In this document: piece after piece, positions 50,660-59,433 of the stretch
Numbering within the stretch: the first letter of the stretch is position 1
How the letters are laid out: every line of letters begins with the position of its first letter
NCBI RefSeq assembly: GCF_036621135.1
Contig: NZ_JAZIBG010000020.1
Coordinates: forward strand, 62,001 to 126,000
Direction of reading: 5' to 3'
DNA from: Aquincola agrisoli
GTDB taxonomy: Bacteria > Pseudomonadota > Gammaproteobacteria > Burkholderiales > Burkholderiaceae_C
Length of the DNA stretch: 64,000 nt
Notes under the pieces: generated by a model
What the model saw: only the letters and a program-made list of their open reading frames with translations
What the model was told of the DNA's origin: nothing
Database searches by the model: none
Position numbers and translations under genes: made by a program

Positions 50660-51352
50660 ATGACACGTCCTCTCATCCGTGACCCCCAGGCCATTCCCAT
50701 CGTCGGCATCGACGATGCGCTGCCGCCCATCGACCCGGCGCGGCTGACCGCGGCGGCGGTGCGCGAGCGCTTCGCGCGCACGCTGGACTGGGTGCCCGAG
50801 TTCACCGGCGACGGCAGGCTGGCCGACCGTGCGCCCGCCGCCGCATCGGTGCTGATGCCCCTGGTCGAGCGCGAGCAAGGGCTCACGGTGCTGCTGACCC
50901 AGCGCACGGCGCATTTGCGCGACCATGCCGGGCAGGTGAGTTTTCCTGGTGGGCGTGCCGAGGCCACCGATGCCGACGCGGTCGACACCGCGCTGCGCGA
51001 GACGGAAGAGGAGGTCGGGCTCGCGAGGTCGCACATCGAGGTGGTGGGAGCGTTGCATCCGTACAGCACGGTGACCAACTTCGTCGTGACGCCGGTCGTG
51101 GGCTTGGTGCGCCCGGGCTTCGAACTCACGCTCGATGCGTTCGAAGTCGCCGAGGCGTTCGAGGTGCCGCTGGCGTTCCTGATGACGCCCGCCAACCACC
51201 GCCGCCACCGCTTCGAGCTCGACGGCATCTCGCGGCAGTTCCTGTCGATGGACTGGAAGGGCCTGGGCGCCGACGGCGCGCAGCGCAGGTTTTTCATCTG
51301 GGGCGCCACGGCCTCGATGCTGCGCAACCTCTATCGGTTCCTGGCGGCGTAG
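50660..51352 (+). CDS. CoA pyrophosphatase (NUDIX)
   Basis: A 230-residue NUDIX hydrolase of the CoA-pyrophosphatase subfamily. The preceding UPF0035 block LLTQRTAHLRDHAGQVSFPGG joins the Nudix box GGRAEATDADAVDTALRETEEEVGL, with the expected REtxEE metal ligands. It cleaves CoA or oxidised CoA to 4'-phosphopantetheine and 3',5'-ADP. ATG 50660 is chosen; the 5' extension to 50615 would run into the terminator. Confidence 0.92.
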   Translation: MTRPLIRDPQAIPIVGIDDALPPIDPARLTAAAVRERFARTLDWVPEFTGDGRLADRAPAAASVLMPLVEREQGLTVLLTQRTAHLRDHAGQVSFPGGRAEATDADAVDTALRETEEEVGLARSHIEVVGALHPYSTVTNFVVTPVVGLVRPGFELTLDAFEVAEAFEVPLAFLMTPANHRRHRFELDGISRQFLSMDWKGLGADGAQRRFFIWGATASMLRNLYRFLAA

Positions 51353-51376
51353 CGGGCGTCGCTATCATCGCTGGCG

Positions 51377-52366
51377 ATGAGCTTCTTTGCCGTCCTCTTT
51401 GCGCTGCTGATCGAGCAACTCAAGCCGTTGCCGCGTGACAACTGGGTCCACGACTCGCTGATCTCATGGGTGGGCTGGAGCGGCCGCAATTTCGACGCCG
51501 GCCGCGAGCGCCACGCCTGGGTGGTGTGGGGGGTGACCGTGATCGCGCCCGCGCTGGTCGCCTGGGGCCTGTACGCCGCCATCGCCCACTACAGCCTGCT
51601 GATGGCGCTGGCCTTCGACGTCGGCACGCTCTACCTCACGCTGGGCTTCCGCCAATTCAGCCATTACTTCACCGACATCCGAGATGCGCTCGACCGCGGC
51701 GACGAGGCCGAAGCCCGCCGGCTGCTCGCCGAATGGCGGCACCTCGATGCCAGCGAACTGCCGCGCACGGAGCTGATGCGGCACGTCATCGAGCATTCGC
51801 TGCTCGCGGCGCACCGCCATGTGCTGGGCGTGTTCTTCTGGTTCATCGTGCTGTCCGCGTTCGGGCTGGGCCCGGCCGGCGCCGTGCTCTACCGCATGGC
51901 CGAGTTCGCGAGCCGCTACTGGGCTTACCGTCACCGCGCGCTGCAGGCGCCGGCAAACGACCGCCTGCGCGGCCTGTCGCAGCGGCTCTTCTCCGCGATC
52001 GACCATGTACCGGCGCGGTTGACGGCCTTCGGTTTTGCGGTGGTCGGCAACTTCGAGGAGGCCATCAACTCCTGGCGCCGCGACGCGGGCCTGTGGATGC
52101 ACGCCAACGAAGGCATCATCCTGGCCGCCGCCGCCGGGGCGCTGGGCGTACAGCTCGGGGGTGGGGCGGCCCCCGGCATCACCCCGGACCGTTCCAAGAC
52201 CTTCGAGAGCGGAGTCGACCCGGAAGCCGTGCTGGCCCAGGGGGCGACGCCGGGCCTGCCGCCGCAGCTCGGCCATCTGCAGAGCCTGGTCGGCCTGGTC
52301 TGGCGGTCGGTGGTGTTGTGGATGCTGCTGGTCGCGCTGCTGTCGTTGGCCAACGTGCTCGGGTAG
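51377..52366 (+). CDS. CobD/CbiB-family membrane protein
   Basis: A 329-residue integral membrane protein resembling CobD/CbiB and AmpE: MSFFAVLFALLIEQLKPL, FRQFSHYFTDIRDALDRGDEAEARRLLAEW, ELMRHVIEHSLLAAHRHVLGVFFWF and FNEEAINSWR-like FEEAINSWRRDAG. True CbiB makes adenosylcobinamide phosphate; in betaproteobacteria this conserved version stands outside cobalamin clusters, as here, so its reaction is uncertain. It starts 24 bases after the NUDIX gene. Confidence 0.85.
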   Translation: MSFFAVLFALLIEQLKPLPRDNWVHDSLISWVGWSGRNFDAGRERHAWVVWGVTVIAPALVAWGLYAAIAHYSLLMALAFDVGTLYLTLGFRQFSHYFTDIRDALDRGDEAEARRLLAEWRHLDASELPRTELMRHVIEHSLLAAHRHVLGVFFWFIVLSAFGLGPAGAVLYRMAEFASRYWAYRHRALQAPANDRLRGLSQRLFSAIDHVPARLTAFGFAVVGNFEEAINSWRRDAGLWMHANEGIILAAAAGALGVQLGGGAAPGITPDRSKTFESGVDPEAVLAQGATPGLPPQLGHLQSLVGLVWRSVVLWMLLVALLSLANVLG

Positions 52367-52390
52367 GTTCCGCGGCAGGGTGCGTCCTGC

Positions 52391-53347
52391 TCAACGGTGC
52401 GGGCTGCGGGACAGCTCGTCGAGGATCTCGCCGTAGATGCGCCAGCGCGAGGGGCTGATCTCTCCCCGCTCCACCGCGGCGCGGACGCCGCAGCCCGGCT
52501 CCTGCCGGTGCGTGCAGTTGTAGAAGCGGCATCCGCCAACGTGGGCCCGCAGGTCCGGCATCAGCAGGGGCAGCTGCTGCGCGTCGATGTTGTGCAGGCC
52601 GAACTCCTGGAACCCCGGTGAGTCGATCAGGGCGGTGGCCTGCGCGCGGTCGACCCAGTACCAGCGCGTGGTCGTGGTCGTGTGGCGCCCGGAGTTGAGC
52701 GCCGTGGAGATCTCGCCCACCTGCGCCGAGGCCTCCGGCACCATCAGGTTGATGAGGGTGCTCTTGCCCGTCCCGCTGGGGCCCAGGATCAGCGTCGTGC
52801 GGCCGTGCAGCAGCGGCGCGAAGACGGCACGGGCCTCGTCGGGCGCCCGCTTGATCGCGGTTTCCAGGACTGCAATGCCCATCGCACGGTACGGCGCCAG
52901 GCGTTCACGCGCGAGGGCAGCTTGCGGAAGGTCCGTCTTGTTCAGCACGATGCAGGCGTCGATGTCGGCGCTCTCGGCGGCGATCAACGCACGCGTGAGC
53001 TGCGACTCGCTGAACATCGGGTCCCCCGCGACCAGCACGACGATGCGGTCAAGGTTGGCGGCGAAGGACTTGGTGCGCCATTCGTCCTGCCGGAAGAGCA
53101 GGTTGCGGCGCGGCTCGATGTGCTCGATCACACCTTCGTCGTCACCGCCGGAACCGGTCGGCATCCAGCGCACGCGGTCGCCGACGACGCAGTCGCTCTT
53201 CTTGCCCCGGGGGTGGCAGGTGAGCCGTTCGCCGTCGGGCGTCTCGACGATGAAATGCCGGCCGTGCGCGGTCACCACCAGGCCGGTGTCCAGGGCGTCG
53301 AACTTGCTCAAAGCCGCTGCGGGCGCGTGCCCGTCGTCATGCCGCAT
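52391..53347 (-). CDS. rsgA: Ribosome small subunit GTPase RsgA
   Basis: A 318-residue circularly permuted GTPase that helps 30S maturation. N-terminal OB fold, then G4 NKTDLP before G1 GPSGTGKSTLINLM, switch TTTTTRWYWV, G3 DSPGFQEF, and the C-terminal zinc knuckle CRFYNCTHRQEPGC. Its ATG overlaps the end of the M48 protease gene by 11 bases, so the two are co-transcribed. Confidence 0.94.
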   Translation of the reverse strand: MRHDDGHAPAAALSKFDALDTGLVVTAHGRHFIVETPDGERLTCHPRGKKSDCVVGDRVRWMPTGSGGDDEGVIEHIEPRRNLLFRQDEWRTKSFAANLDRIVVLVAGDPMFSESQLTRALIAAESADIDACIVLNKTDLPQAALARERLAPYRAMGIAVLETAIKRAPDEARAVFAPLLHGRTTLILGPSGTGKSTLINLMVPEASAQVGEISTALNSGRHTTTTTRWYWVDRAQATALIDSPGFQEFGLHNIDAQQLPLLMPDLRAHVGGCRFYNCTHRQEPGCGVRAAVERGEISPSRWRIYGEILDELSRSPHR

Positions 53348-54608
53348 GCAGCCGCAGAGCGGCCAGCCGCTCGCTGGCCGGTGGGTGCGAATAGTAGAAG
53401 CGCACGTAGACGGGGTCGGGTGTCAGCGTCGAGGCGTTGTCCTCGTGCAGCTTGAGCAGCGCGCTGGCGAGGTCGCGGCCGTCGGCCTGTGCGCAGGCAT
53501 AGGCGTCGGCCTCGAACTCGTGCCGGCGCGAGCTGCGTGCCGCCAGCGGCCCCAGCAGGAAGGTAAAGGGCGGCAGCGCGAGCATCAGCAGCAGCAGGGC
53601 CAGCGCGTCGTTCGGCGCACCCATGTTCGGTTGCACGCCGAGCCCGGTATAGAACCACACCTGGCTCGACAGCCAGCCCAGCAGCGCCAGCCCGGCGAGG
53701 CTGAGCGCGAACATCACCGCCATGCGCTTTTGCACATGGCGGTGCTTGAAGTGGCCGAGCTCGTGTGCGAGCACCGCCTCCACCTCGCCCGGGGTCAGCT
53801 TGGCGAGCAGCGTGTCGAAGAACACCACGCGCTTGGCGGCGCCCAGGCCGGTGAAGTAGGCGTTGGCGTGGGCGGAGCGGCGGCTGCCGTCCATGACGAA
53901 CAAGCCCTTGGCGGCGAAGCCGCACCGTGCCATCAGGGCCTGCACTCGCGCCTTGAGCGATTCGTCCGGCAGCGGCTCGAACTTGTTGAAGAGCGGCGCG
54001 ATCACGGTCGGGTAGAGCACGAGGATCAGGAGCTGGAAGGCCGTCCAAGCCGCCCAGGCCCAGAGCCACCACAACGAGCCGGCCGCCGCCATGATCCAAA
54101 GGATCAGCGCCGCGAGCGGCAGGCCGATCACCGCCCCGACCAGCACCCCCTTGACCATGTCGCCCACCGCCATGCGCCAGGTCATGCGGTTGAAGCCGAA
54201 GCGCTGTTCGATGCGGAAGGTGTTGTAGAGATCGAATGGCAGTTCGAGCGCCCCGCCGATGAGGGCGAAGGCCGCCAGCAATGCCAACTGGTAGGCAAGG
54301 CCGCCAAAGCGGGGGTACACGGCGTCGCGCACCAGCTCGTTCAGGGCGTCGAGGCCGCCGAGCAGGGTCCAGCCCAGCAGCAGGGCGGTCGAGAAGGCGG
54401 TGGACAGCAGGCCGAAGCGGCCGCGCGCCAGCGTGTAGTCGGCCGCCCGCTGGTGGGCGGCCAGCGGCACGGTGGCGGCGAAGTCGGCGGGCACGGCGTC
54501 GCGGTGGCGCGCGACATGGCGCATCTGGCGCGACGCGAGCCAGAACTTGACCGCCAGCGACGCGAGCAGCGCCGCCGCGAACAGCAGGGTCAGGAGGGAG
54601 GCTTGCAT
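53337..54608 (-). CDS. M48-family (Ste24/CAAX-protease-like) membrane metallopeptidase
   Basis: A 423-residue protease with about six membrane helices in the N-terminal half, then the zinc motif HELGHFKHRH and the downstream Glu in HEFEADAYACAQ. The N-terminal layout (LPFDLYNTFRIEQRFGFNRMT) is that of Ste24/CAAX-type M48 proteases rather than short HtpX. It is thought to act on membrane-protein substrates; its bacterial function is unclear. Upstream is the divergent orn gene. Confidence 0.92.
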   Translation of the reverse strand: MQASLLTLLFAAALLASLAVKFWLASRQMRHVARHRDAVPADFAATVPLAAHQRAADYTLARGRFGLLSTAFSTALLLGWTLLGGLDALNELVRDAVYPRFGGLAYQLALLAAFALIGGALELPFDLYNTFRIEQRFGFNRMTWRMAVGDMVKGVLVGAVIGLPLAALILWIMAAAGSLWWLWAWAAWTAFQLLILVLYPTVIAPLFNKFEPLPDESLKARVQALMARCGFAAKGLFVMDGSRRSAHANAYFTGLGAAKRVVFFDTLLAKLTPGEVEAVLAHELGHFKHRHVQKRMAVMFALSLAGLALLGWLSSQVWFYTGLGVQPNMGAPNDALALLLLMLALPPFTFLLGPLAARSSRRHEFEADAYACAQADGRDLASALLKLHEDNASTLTPDPVYVRFYYSHPPASERLAALRLHAA

Positions 54609-54660
54609 GGGTGCGCAGTGTAGGCTGCGACAATCCAGTGTTTACCCGACCGGCGCGCCC

Positions 54661-55251
54661 ATGAACGACACCACGAGCCCCACACTCGCCAAGAGCGATC
54701 AGAACCTGATCTGGATCGATCTGGAGATGACCGGTCTCTCGCCCGCCGCCGACCGCATCATCGAAATCGCCGTCGTGGTCACCGACCCGCTGCTGGCGGT
54801 GCGCATCGAAGGCCTGGTGTTCGCCGTGCACCAGAGCGACGCGACGCTCGACGCCATGGATGCCTGGAACAAGGGCACGCACGGGCGCAGCGGCCTGATC
54901 GACAGGGTGAAGGCTTCGACCATCGACGAAGCGCATGCCGAGGCGCAGGTGATCGCATGGCTGGCGCAGTACGTGCCGCCCGGCAAGAGCCCGATGTGCG
55001 GCAACTCGATCTGCCAGGACCGGCGCTTCCTCGCGAACTACATGCCGGGGCTGGAGGCGTTTTTCCACTACCGCAACCTGGACGTCAGCACGCTGAAGGA
55101 ACTGGCCAAGCGCTGGAAGCCGGGCATCCTCGGGGGCTTCAAGAAGGCGCAGGCGCACACCGCGCTGGCCGACATCCACGAGTCGATCGACGAATTGGAT
55201 TACTACCGCACGCACCTGCTGGCGGTTGGTGAAAACCCCGATCCGGTATAG
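54661..55251 (+). CDS. orn: Oligoribonuclease
   Basis: A 196-residue DEDDh 3'-5' exonuclease that degrades two- to five-base RNAs. Acidic residues appear in IWIDLEMTGL (D, E), NSICQDRRFL (D) and AQAHTALADIHESI (H, D). The length is normal. It lies 52 bases from the divergent M48 gene. Its stop overlaps the promoter of the helicase gene. Confidence 0.95.
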   Translation: MNDTTSPTLAKSDQNLIWIDLEMTGLSPAADRIIEIAVVVTDPLLAVRIEGLVFAVHQSDATLDAMDAWNKGTHGRSGLIDRVKASTIDEAHAEAQVIAWLAQYVPPGKSPMCGNSICQDRRFLANYMPGLEAFFHYRNLDVSTLKELAKRWKPGILGGFKKAQAHTALADIHESIDELDYYRTHLLAVGENPDPV

Positions 55252-55254
55252 AAT
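55226..55254 (+). promoter_or_regulatory. Promoter of the rhlE-type helicase gene
   Basis: TTGGTG (55226-55231) and TAGAAT (55249-55254) are separated by 17 bases, at the 3' end of orn. Transcription would start near 55261, leaving a leader of about 240 bases before the helicase ATG. Confidence 0.55.
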
Positions 55255-55260
55255 GCGAGC

Positions 55261-55503
55261 TTCGGTCGGGGCTGCCCCGGTCGTTTCGTTCATCCCCACT
55301 GACTCCGTGGCCGAGCCTTGCTCGGAAGCCCCTCGCGGGCATGGGTCGGCGGCGATGCCGTCGCTTAGGCCCGTTTGTTGTGTGCGGCACCTCTTCCTGC
55401 GGTGCCCGTCGAGCGTTCCTCCTGCTGCGACTTGACCCGGCACCACCTTCGGTGGCGCCAGCGCGCGCTTTGCCGTGCGCGCCGTGAGAAGAGAGAGATT
55501 CCG
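55261..55503 (+). promoter_or_regulatory. Long structured 5' leader of the helicase gene
   Basis: About 240 bases without a conserved gene. It holds several short inverted repeats: GCCGAGC...GCTCGG (55309-55325), GGCACC...GGTGCC (55384-55405 region), GGCACCACCTTCGGTGGCGCC (hairpin, near 55439-55460), and GCGCGC pairs near 55460-55480. Leaders of DEAD-box helicase genes are often cold- or autoregulated; that is inference here. Confidence 0.35.
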
Positions 55504-56886
55504 ATGTTCACCGAACCGAATACCCCGGCCGCCGAGACGCAGGCCATCGACGAGTCCAACGGCTTCGCCGCCCTCGGCCTGCATGCCGCGCTGGTGCGCG
55601 CCGTGCGCGACTCCGGCTATGACCAGCCCACCGAAGTGCAGGGCCGGGCGATCCCGCCGGCGCTGGAAGGTGCCGACCTGCGTGTCTCGTCCAGCACCGG
55701 CAGCGGCAAGACGGCTTCCTTCGTGCTGCCGGCCCTGACCCGTGTGCTGGCCGCCCGCAACGACGGCAAGCGCCGCGAGAAGGGCATCGTGCACGGACCG
55801 CGCGTGCTGGTGCTGGCACCCACCCGCGAGCTGGCCATGCAGGTGTCCAAGGCTGCTGTGACGTACGGCCGCCATGTGCAGGGCCTGCGCGTGGCCACCG
55901 TGGTCGGCGGCGTGCCCTACGGCGCGCAGCTGAAGGCGCTGCGCGGCCCGCTCGACGTGCTGATCGCGACGCCCGGCCGCCTGATGGACCACATGGCCAG
56001 CGGCAAGGCGATCCTCGCCAACGTCGAGATGCTGGTGCTCGACGAGGCGGACCGTATGCTCGACATGGGCTTCATCGATGACATCCGCCACATCGCCGAG
56101 CAGCTGCCGCCGCAGCGCCAGACGGTGATGTACAGCGCCACCTTCGCCGGCCACGTCGGCCGCCTGGCCAGCGAACTGCTGAGCGGTGAAGCGCAGACGA
56201 TCGACGTCGCCTCGCACACCGACACGCACGAGAACATCGAGCAGCGCCTGCACTGGGCCGACAATGGCCAGCACAAGAACGCGCTCCTCGACCACATCCT
56301 GGCCGAGCGCGAGATGGAGCAGGCCGTGGTGTTCACCAGCACCCAGCGCGATGCTGACTGGCTTGCCGACCGGCTGGCCGACATGGGCCACCATGTCGCC
56401 TCGCTGCACGGCGGGATGCCGCAGGGCCGCCGCAACCGGGTGCTGCAAGGCCTGCGCAACAAGCAGCTGCGTGTGCTGGTCGCCACCGACGTGGCCGCGC
56501 GCGGCATCGACGTGCCGACGATCAGCCACGTCATCAACTACGGCCTGCCGATGAAGGCTGAGGACTACGTGCATCGCATCGGCCGCACCGGCCGCGCGGG
56601 CCGCAACGGCCTGGCGATCACGCTGGCCGAGGCGCCGGATGCCGGCATGATCCGCCGCATCCAGCAGTTCACGACGCAACAGATCCCGGTGGCGACGATC
56701 GGCGGCCTGGAGCCGCAGAAGCCCGCCCCGCGCCTGTTCGCGCAGCGCCGCGAAGGCTTCGGTGGCGGCGACCGTCCGCGCGGCCGCCCGTTCAACAAGG
56801 GTGGTTTCCGCTCGGGTGGCGGTGACAAGCCTGGCTTCGGCGGCCCCCGCAAGAGCGGCGGCGGCTTCAAGTCGCGCGACCGCTGA
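55504..56886 (+). CDS. rhlE: DEAD-box RNA helicase, RhlE type
   Basis: A 460-residue ATP-dependent RNA helicase. Motif Q region DQPTEVQGRAIPPAL, motif I SSTGSGKT, Ia PTRELAMQV, GG and TPGRL, motif II DEADRMLDMGF, III SATF, IV VVFTSTQ, V ATDVAARGIDV, VI HRIGRTGRAGRNG. A basic Gly/Arg-rich tail (about 410-460: GGGDRPRGRPF...GGGFKSRDR) is a typical RNA-binding tail. It remodels RNA or ribosome precursors. GAGAGAG precedes the ATG. Confidence 0.93.
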   Translation: MFTEPNTPAAETQAIDESNGFAALGLHAALVRAVRDSGYDQPTEVQGRAIPPALEGADLRVSSSTGSGKTASFVLPALTRVLAARNDGKRREKGIVHGPRVLVLAPTRELAMQVSKAAVTYGRHVQGLRVATVVGGVPYGAQLKALRGPLDVLIATPGRLMDHMASGKAILANVEMLVLDEADRMLDMGFIDDIRHIAEQLPPQRQTVMYSATFAGHVGRLASELLSGEAQTIDVASHTDTHENIEQRLHWADNGQHKNALLDHILAEREMEQAVVFTSTQRDADWLADRLADMGHHVASLHGGMPQGRRNRVLQGLRNKQLRVLVATDVAARGIDVPTISHVINYGLPMKAEDYVHRIGRTGRAGRNGLAITLAEAPDAGMIRRIQQFTTQQIPVATIGGLEPQKPAPRLFAQRREGFGGGDRPRGRPFNKGGFRSGGGDKPGFGGPRKSGGGFKSRDR

Positions 56887-56988
56887 TCGCTGCGCTCGGC
56901 GCCGCGGCGCGCCTTGCGCTGCGGTGGCCGACGTGAGGGAGGGCGGCCGGTGCGCCTCCCCGTCGGGGCGATCCTTGTTGCCGCCCCG

Positions 56989-58152
56989 TCAGTAGCTCGC
57001 CACGGTGTGGGCTGCGATGTACCCGAAGTTGATGTCCTCGCCGAGACCGGGCTCCTTCGACAGGTGGACGAAGCCTTCTGCGTCCATCGGATCCGGCAGG
57101 CTGTTCAGGTAGGCAGGTACCTCGTCGTAGTCGAGGAACGGGTGCAGCAGGCCGCGCTCGTACCAACGGCAGTTCTTGATCGCCGCGCACACCGCCAGGT
57201 TGGCCGCGCCGTTGCCGTGCACCTCACAGTTCATGCCGAAGGCCTCGGCCAGGTGCGCGACCTTCATCGTCGGGCCGATGCCACCGGTGCCGGCCACGCC
57301 GGCACGCAGGATGTCGCTGGCGCCGGCCCGTACCCAATCGGCGCGGCTGTAGTGCTTGCCCGACAGGCTTTCCGGGCCGAGGATGGGGATGTCGAGCTGG
57401 TCGGCGAGCCAGGCATACGAGGCGCTGCTCTGCTCGTTCATCATTTCCTCGAACCAGGCGAAATCCAGCTTCTCCAGTGCGCGGCCGATCGTCAGCGCAT
57501 CGGTGCGGCTGTAGTTGTGGTAGCCGTCGAGCATCAGCTCGATGTCCGGCCCCACCGCCTCCCGCACCGCGGCGCAGGCCCGGATGTCCATCCGCGGGTC
57601 CGGGGCAAACTTCACCGGCGGCATCCACGTGTGCAGCTTGATCGCCTTGTAGCCGCGCTCCACGAGCTTCAGCGCGAAGTCGCCGTACTCCTGGGGCGTC
57701 GACAGCCCGCCCGGCAACTCGTCGCCGCACATCGTGCTGCCGTAGGCGGGTACCTTGTCGCGGTAGCCGCCAAGCAGTTGGTAGACCGGCACGGCAAGGG
57801 CCCGTCCGGCGAGATCCCACAGCGCCTGCTCGACGGCGGCGAGCGCGCGGTCCGTCAACTGGCCGGCACTGCCGCGTTGCCAGTGCTCGAGCGCCATCCA
57901 AAGCTTCTCGCGGTGCAGCGCATCCTGTCCGATCAACACCTTGCGGACGAAGGTGTCGAGCACGTGGGGCCGGACCACCTCGGGCGGCGCAAAGGCGTGG
58001 CCTTGCTGCCCATCGGCGCTCGTGATCGTGATCATCGCCATCCGCGCCGTGCCCGGCGGCCCGGGGTGCGAATGCCCCGCACTGTCGACCGAGCGGCAAG
58101 TGGGGTAGGTGAACTCGGTACCACTTACGCTGTCGATCTTCAGGTTTTTCAC
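56989..58152 (-). CDS. Enolase-superfamily (mandelate racemase/muconate lactonizing) enzyme
   Basis: A 387-residue TIM-barrel enzyme. The strand-2 base motif reads KLHTW (KxH rather than the KxK of classic racemases). Metal ligands are in LMLDGYHNYS (Asp), WFEEMMNE (Glu) and ILGPESLSG (Glu). A His/Asn block CEVHGNGAANLAVCAAI follows. The superfamily abstracts an alpha-proton from a carboxylate, most often as a sugar-acid dehydratase; substrate not assignable. The GTG start at 58152 has only a weak ribosome binding site. It is divergent from a GntR/FadR regulator sharing one operator. Confidence 0.85.
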   Translation of the reverse strand: MKNLKIDSVSGTEFTYPTCRSVDSAGHSHPGPPGTARMAMITITSADGQQGHAFAPPEVVRPHVLDTFVRKVLIGQDALHREKLWMALEHWQRGSAGQLTDRALAAVEQALWDLAGRALAVPVYQLLGGYRDKVPAYGSTMCGDELPGGLSTPQEYGDFALKLVERGYKAIKLHTWMPPVKFAPDPRMDIRACAAVREAVGPDIELMLDGYHNYSRTDALTIGRALEKLDFAWFEEMMNEQSSASYAWLADQLDIPILGPESLSGKHYSRADWVRAGASDILRAGVAGTGGIGPTMKVAHLAEAFGMNCEVHGNGAANLAVCAAIKNCRWYERGLLHPFLDYDEVPAYLNSLPDPMDAEGFVHLSKEPGLGEDINFGYIAAHTVASY

Positions 58153-58160
58153 AGGATTTG

Positions 58161-58180
58161 CTCATCAGTCGTCTGATGAG
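58161..58180. promoter_or_regulatory. Operator dyad between the enolase-family gene and its GntR regulator
   Basis: CTCATCAG-TCGT-CTGATGAG is an inverted repeat with perfect 8-base arms, eight bases upstream of the enolase-family start and 22 before the regulator start. A degenerate copy lies just after the regulator gene (58971-58990). It is the likely FadR/GntR-type binding site. Confidence 0.65.
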
Positions 58181-58202
58181 TTGATGCTACCGTACATCTC
58201 CC

Positions 58203-58964
58203 ATGCCTCCTCCATTGCCAGACCGGCCCGAACGGGCCAAGAGACAACCGCAGCGTGTCGTCGACAGCGTGGCCGGGCGCATCCAGGGCGGCCTGCTGAA
58301 GCCGGGCGAGCGCGTGCCGTCGGAGCCCGAGTTGATGCGTGAGCTGGGCGTGAGCCGCTCCGTCGTGCGTGAGGCCATGTCCCGGCTGCAGGCGGGCGGC
58401 ATGGTGGAGACGCGGCAGGGCGTCGGCACGTTCGTGCTGGCACCGCCTGCAGCCCGGCCGCTCCTGGGCGTGGCCGGTCAGGATCTTCAGCTGCGCCAAG
58501 TGTTCTCGATGCTGGAGCTGAGGGTGAGCGTCGAGTCGGACGCTGCCAGCCTGGCCGCCTCGCGGCGCAGCGATGCGCACCTGGCGGCGATGCGCGAGGC
58601 GCTGGACGCGTTCGACGCCCATCGGAGGGCGGGTGCCGGCACCGCGGAGGACGACTTCCGCTTCCATGCGCTGATCGCCGCCGCGACGGGTAACGAATAC
58701 TTCGAGGAGGTGATGGGCTGCCTGGGAGGTGCCACCATCCGCTGCCATGGATCGGCTGCGCAGGTGGCGCTAGGGGCGGGCCCTGCGGGCGGTCCTCGCT
58801 TCGGCGAACCCCGGACCTCGCTGGAGGCAGGCAAGGCCGTGGCCCAGGCCGAGCACGAGGCCATCTACGAGGCGATACACCGGGGGGATCCGGCTGCGGC
58901 GCGGGCGGCGATGTTCATGCACTTGAACAACAGCCGCGAGCGGCTGCGGCGGCTGGCCGAGTGA
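58203..58964 (+). CDS. GntR-family (FadR/FCD) transcriptional regulator
   Basis: A 253-residue regulator. The N-terminal winged helix reads RIQGGLLKPGERVPSEPELMRELGVSRSVVREAMSRLQAGGMVETRQGVGTFV, the GntR signature. The FCD ligand-binding domain follows (about 95-250), with metal-type His in DDFRFHALIAAATGN and EHEAIYEAIHRGD. It probably represses the divergent enolase-family gene and itself through the dyad at 58161-58180, with a sugar acid or related carboxylate as inducer. Confidence 0.92.
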   Translation: MPPPLPDRPERAKRQPQRVVDSVAGRIQGGLLKPGERVPSEPELMRELGVSRSVVREAMSRLQAGGMVETRQGVGTFVLAPPAARPLLGVAGQDLQLRQVFSMLELRVSVESDAASLAASRRSDAHLAAMREALDAFDAHRRAGAGTAEDDFRFHALIAAATGNEYFEEVMGCLGGATIRCHGSAAQVALGAGPAGGPRFGEPRTSLEAGKAVAQAEHEAIYEAIHRGDPAAARAAMFMHLNNSRERLRRLAE

Positions 58965-58970
58965 CGCGAG

Positions 58971-58990
58971 CTTGTCTGACGACTGATGTA
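58971..58990. promoter_or_regulatory. Second, degenerate copy of the GntR operator
   Basis: Read on the minus strand, this 20-base stretch matches the operator at 58161-58180 at 15 of 20 positions, including the first eleven bases of the core CATCAGTCGTC. It lies six bases after the regulator's stop. It could act as an auxiliary site. Confidence 0.4.
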
Positions 58991-58997
58991 TCAACGG

Positions 58998-59023
58998 AAA
59001 GGCCCGCATCGCGGGCCTTTGTT
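58998..59023. terminator. Bidirectional terminator
   Basis: AAAGGCCCGC (58998-59007), loop ATC, GCGGGCCTTT (59011-59020), with T/A tracts on both sides, between the converging GntR and FKBP genes. Confidence 0.8.
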
Positions 59024-59043
59024 CAGCCGGCGTGCGGCTGCCG

Positions 59044-59400
59044 TCAGACGCCGAGCAGCTCGACCTCGAACACCAGCGTCGCATTGGGCGGAATCACGCC
59101 GCCGGCGCCGCGTGCGCCGTAGCCGAGGTCGGCCGGGATCGTCAGCACGCGCGTGCCGCCGACCTTCATGCCCTGGACGCCTTCGTCCCAGCCGCGGATG
59201 ACCATGCCCTGTCCCAGACCGAACTGGAACGGGTCGTTGCGGTCCTTGCTCGAATCGAACTTGCGCCCGCGCTGGTTGGCGGCGGCCGGATCGTGCAGCC
59301 AGCCGGTGTAGTGCACGGTGACGTGCTGGCCGGCGCGGGCTTCGTCGCCGGTGCCCGGCACGGTGTCCTCGTACTGCAGGCCCGAGGGGGTGGTGACCAT
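59044..59400 (-). CDS. FKBP-type peptidyl-prolyl cis-trans isomerase
   Basis: A 118-residue single-domain FKBP without signal peptide. Typical blocks: TPSGLQYEDTVPGTG, VTVHYTGWLHD, GRKFDSSKDRNDPFQFGLGQGMVIRGWDEGVQGMKVGGTRVLTIPADLGYG and VIPPNATLVFEVELL. Cytosolic protein folding or prolyl isomerisation. It starts 33 bases after gluQ in the same direction. Confidence 0.94.
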   Translation of the reverse strand: MVTTPSGLQYEDTVPGTGDEARAGQHVTVHYTGWLHDPAAANQRGRKFDSSKDRNDPFQFGLGQGMVIRGWDEGVQGMKVGGTRVLTIPADLGYGARGAGGVIPPNATLVFEVELLGV

Positions 59401-59433
59401 GATGAGCGTTCCTCTGTAGTTGTCAGGCGCGCA

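Noticed and set aside
51377..52366. The CobD/CbiB-like gene as part of a cobalamin synthesis cluster
   Set aside because: No other cobalamin gene or riboswitch is near. This family occurs alone beside NUDIX and RsgA genes in related genomes, so I did not call a B12 role.
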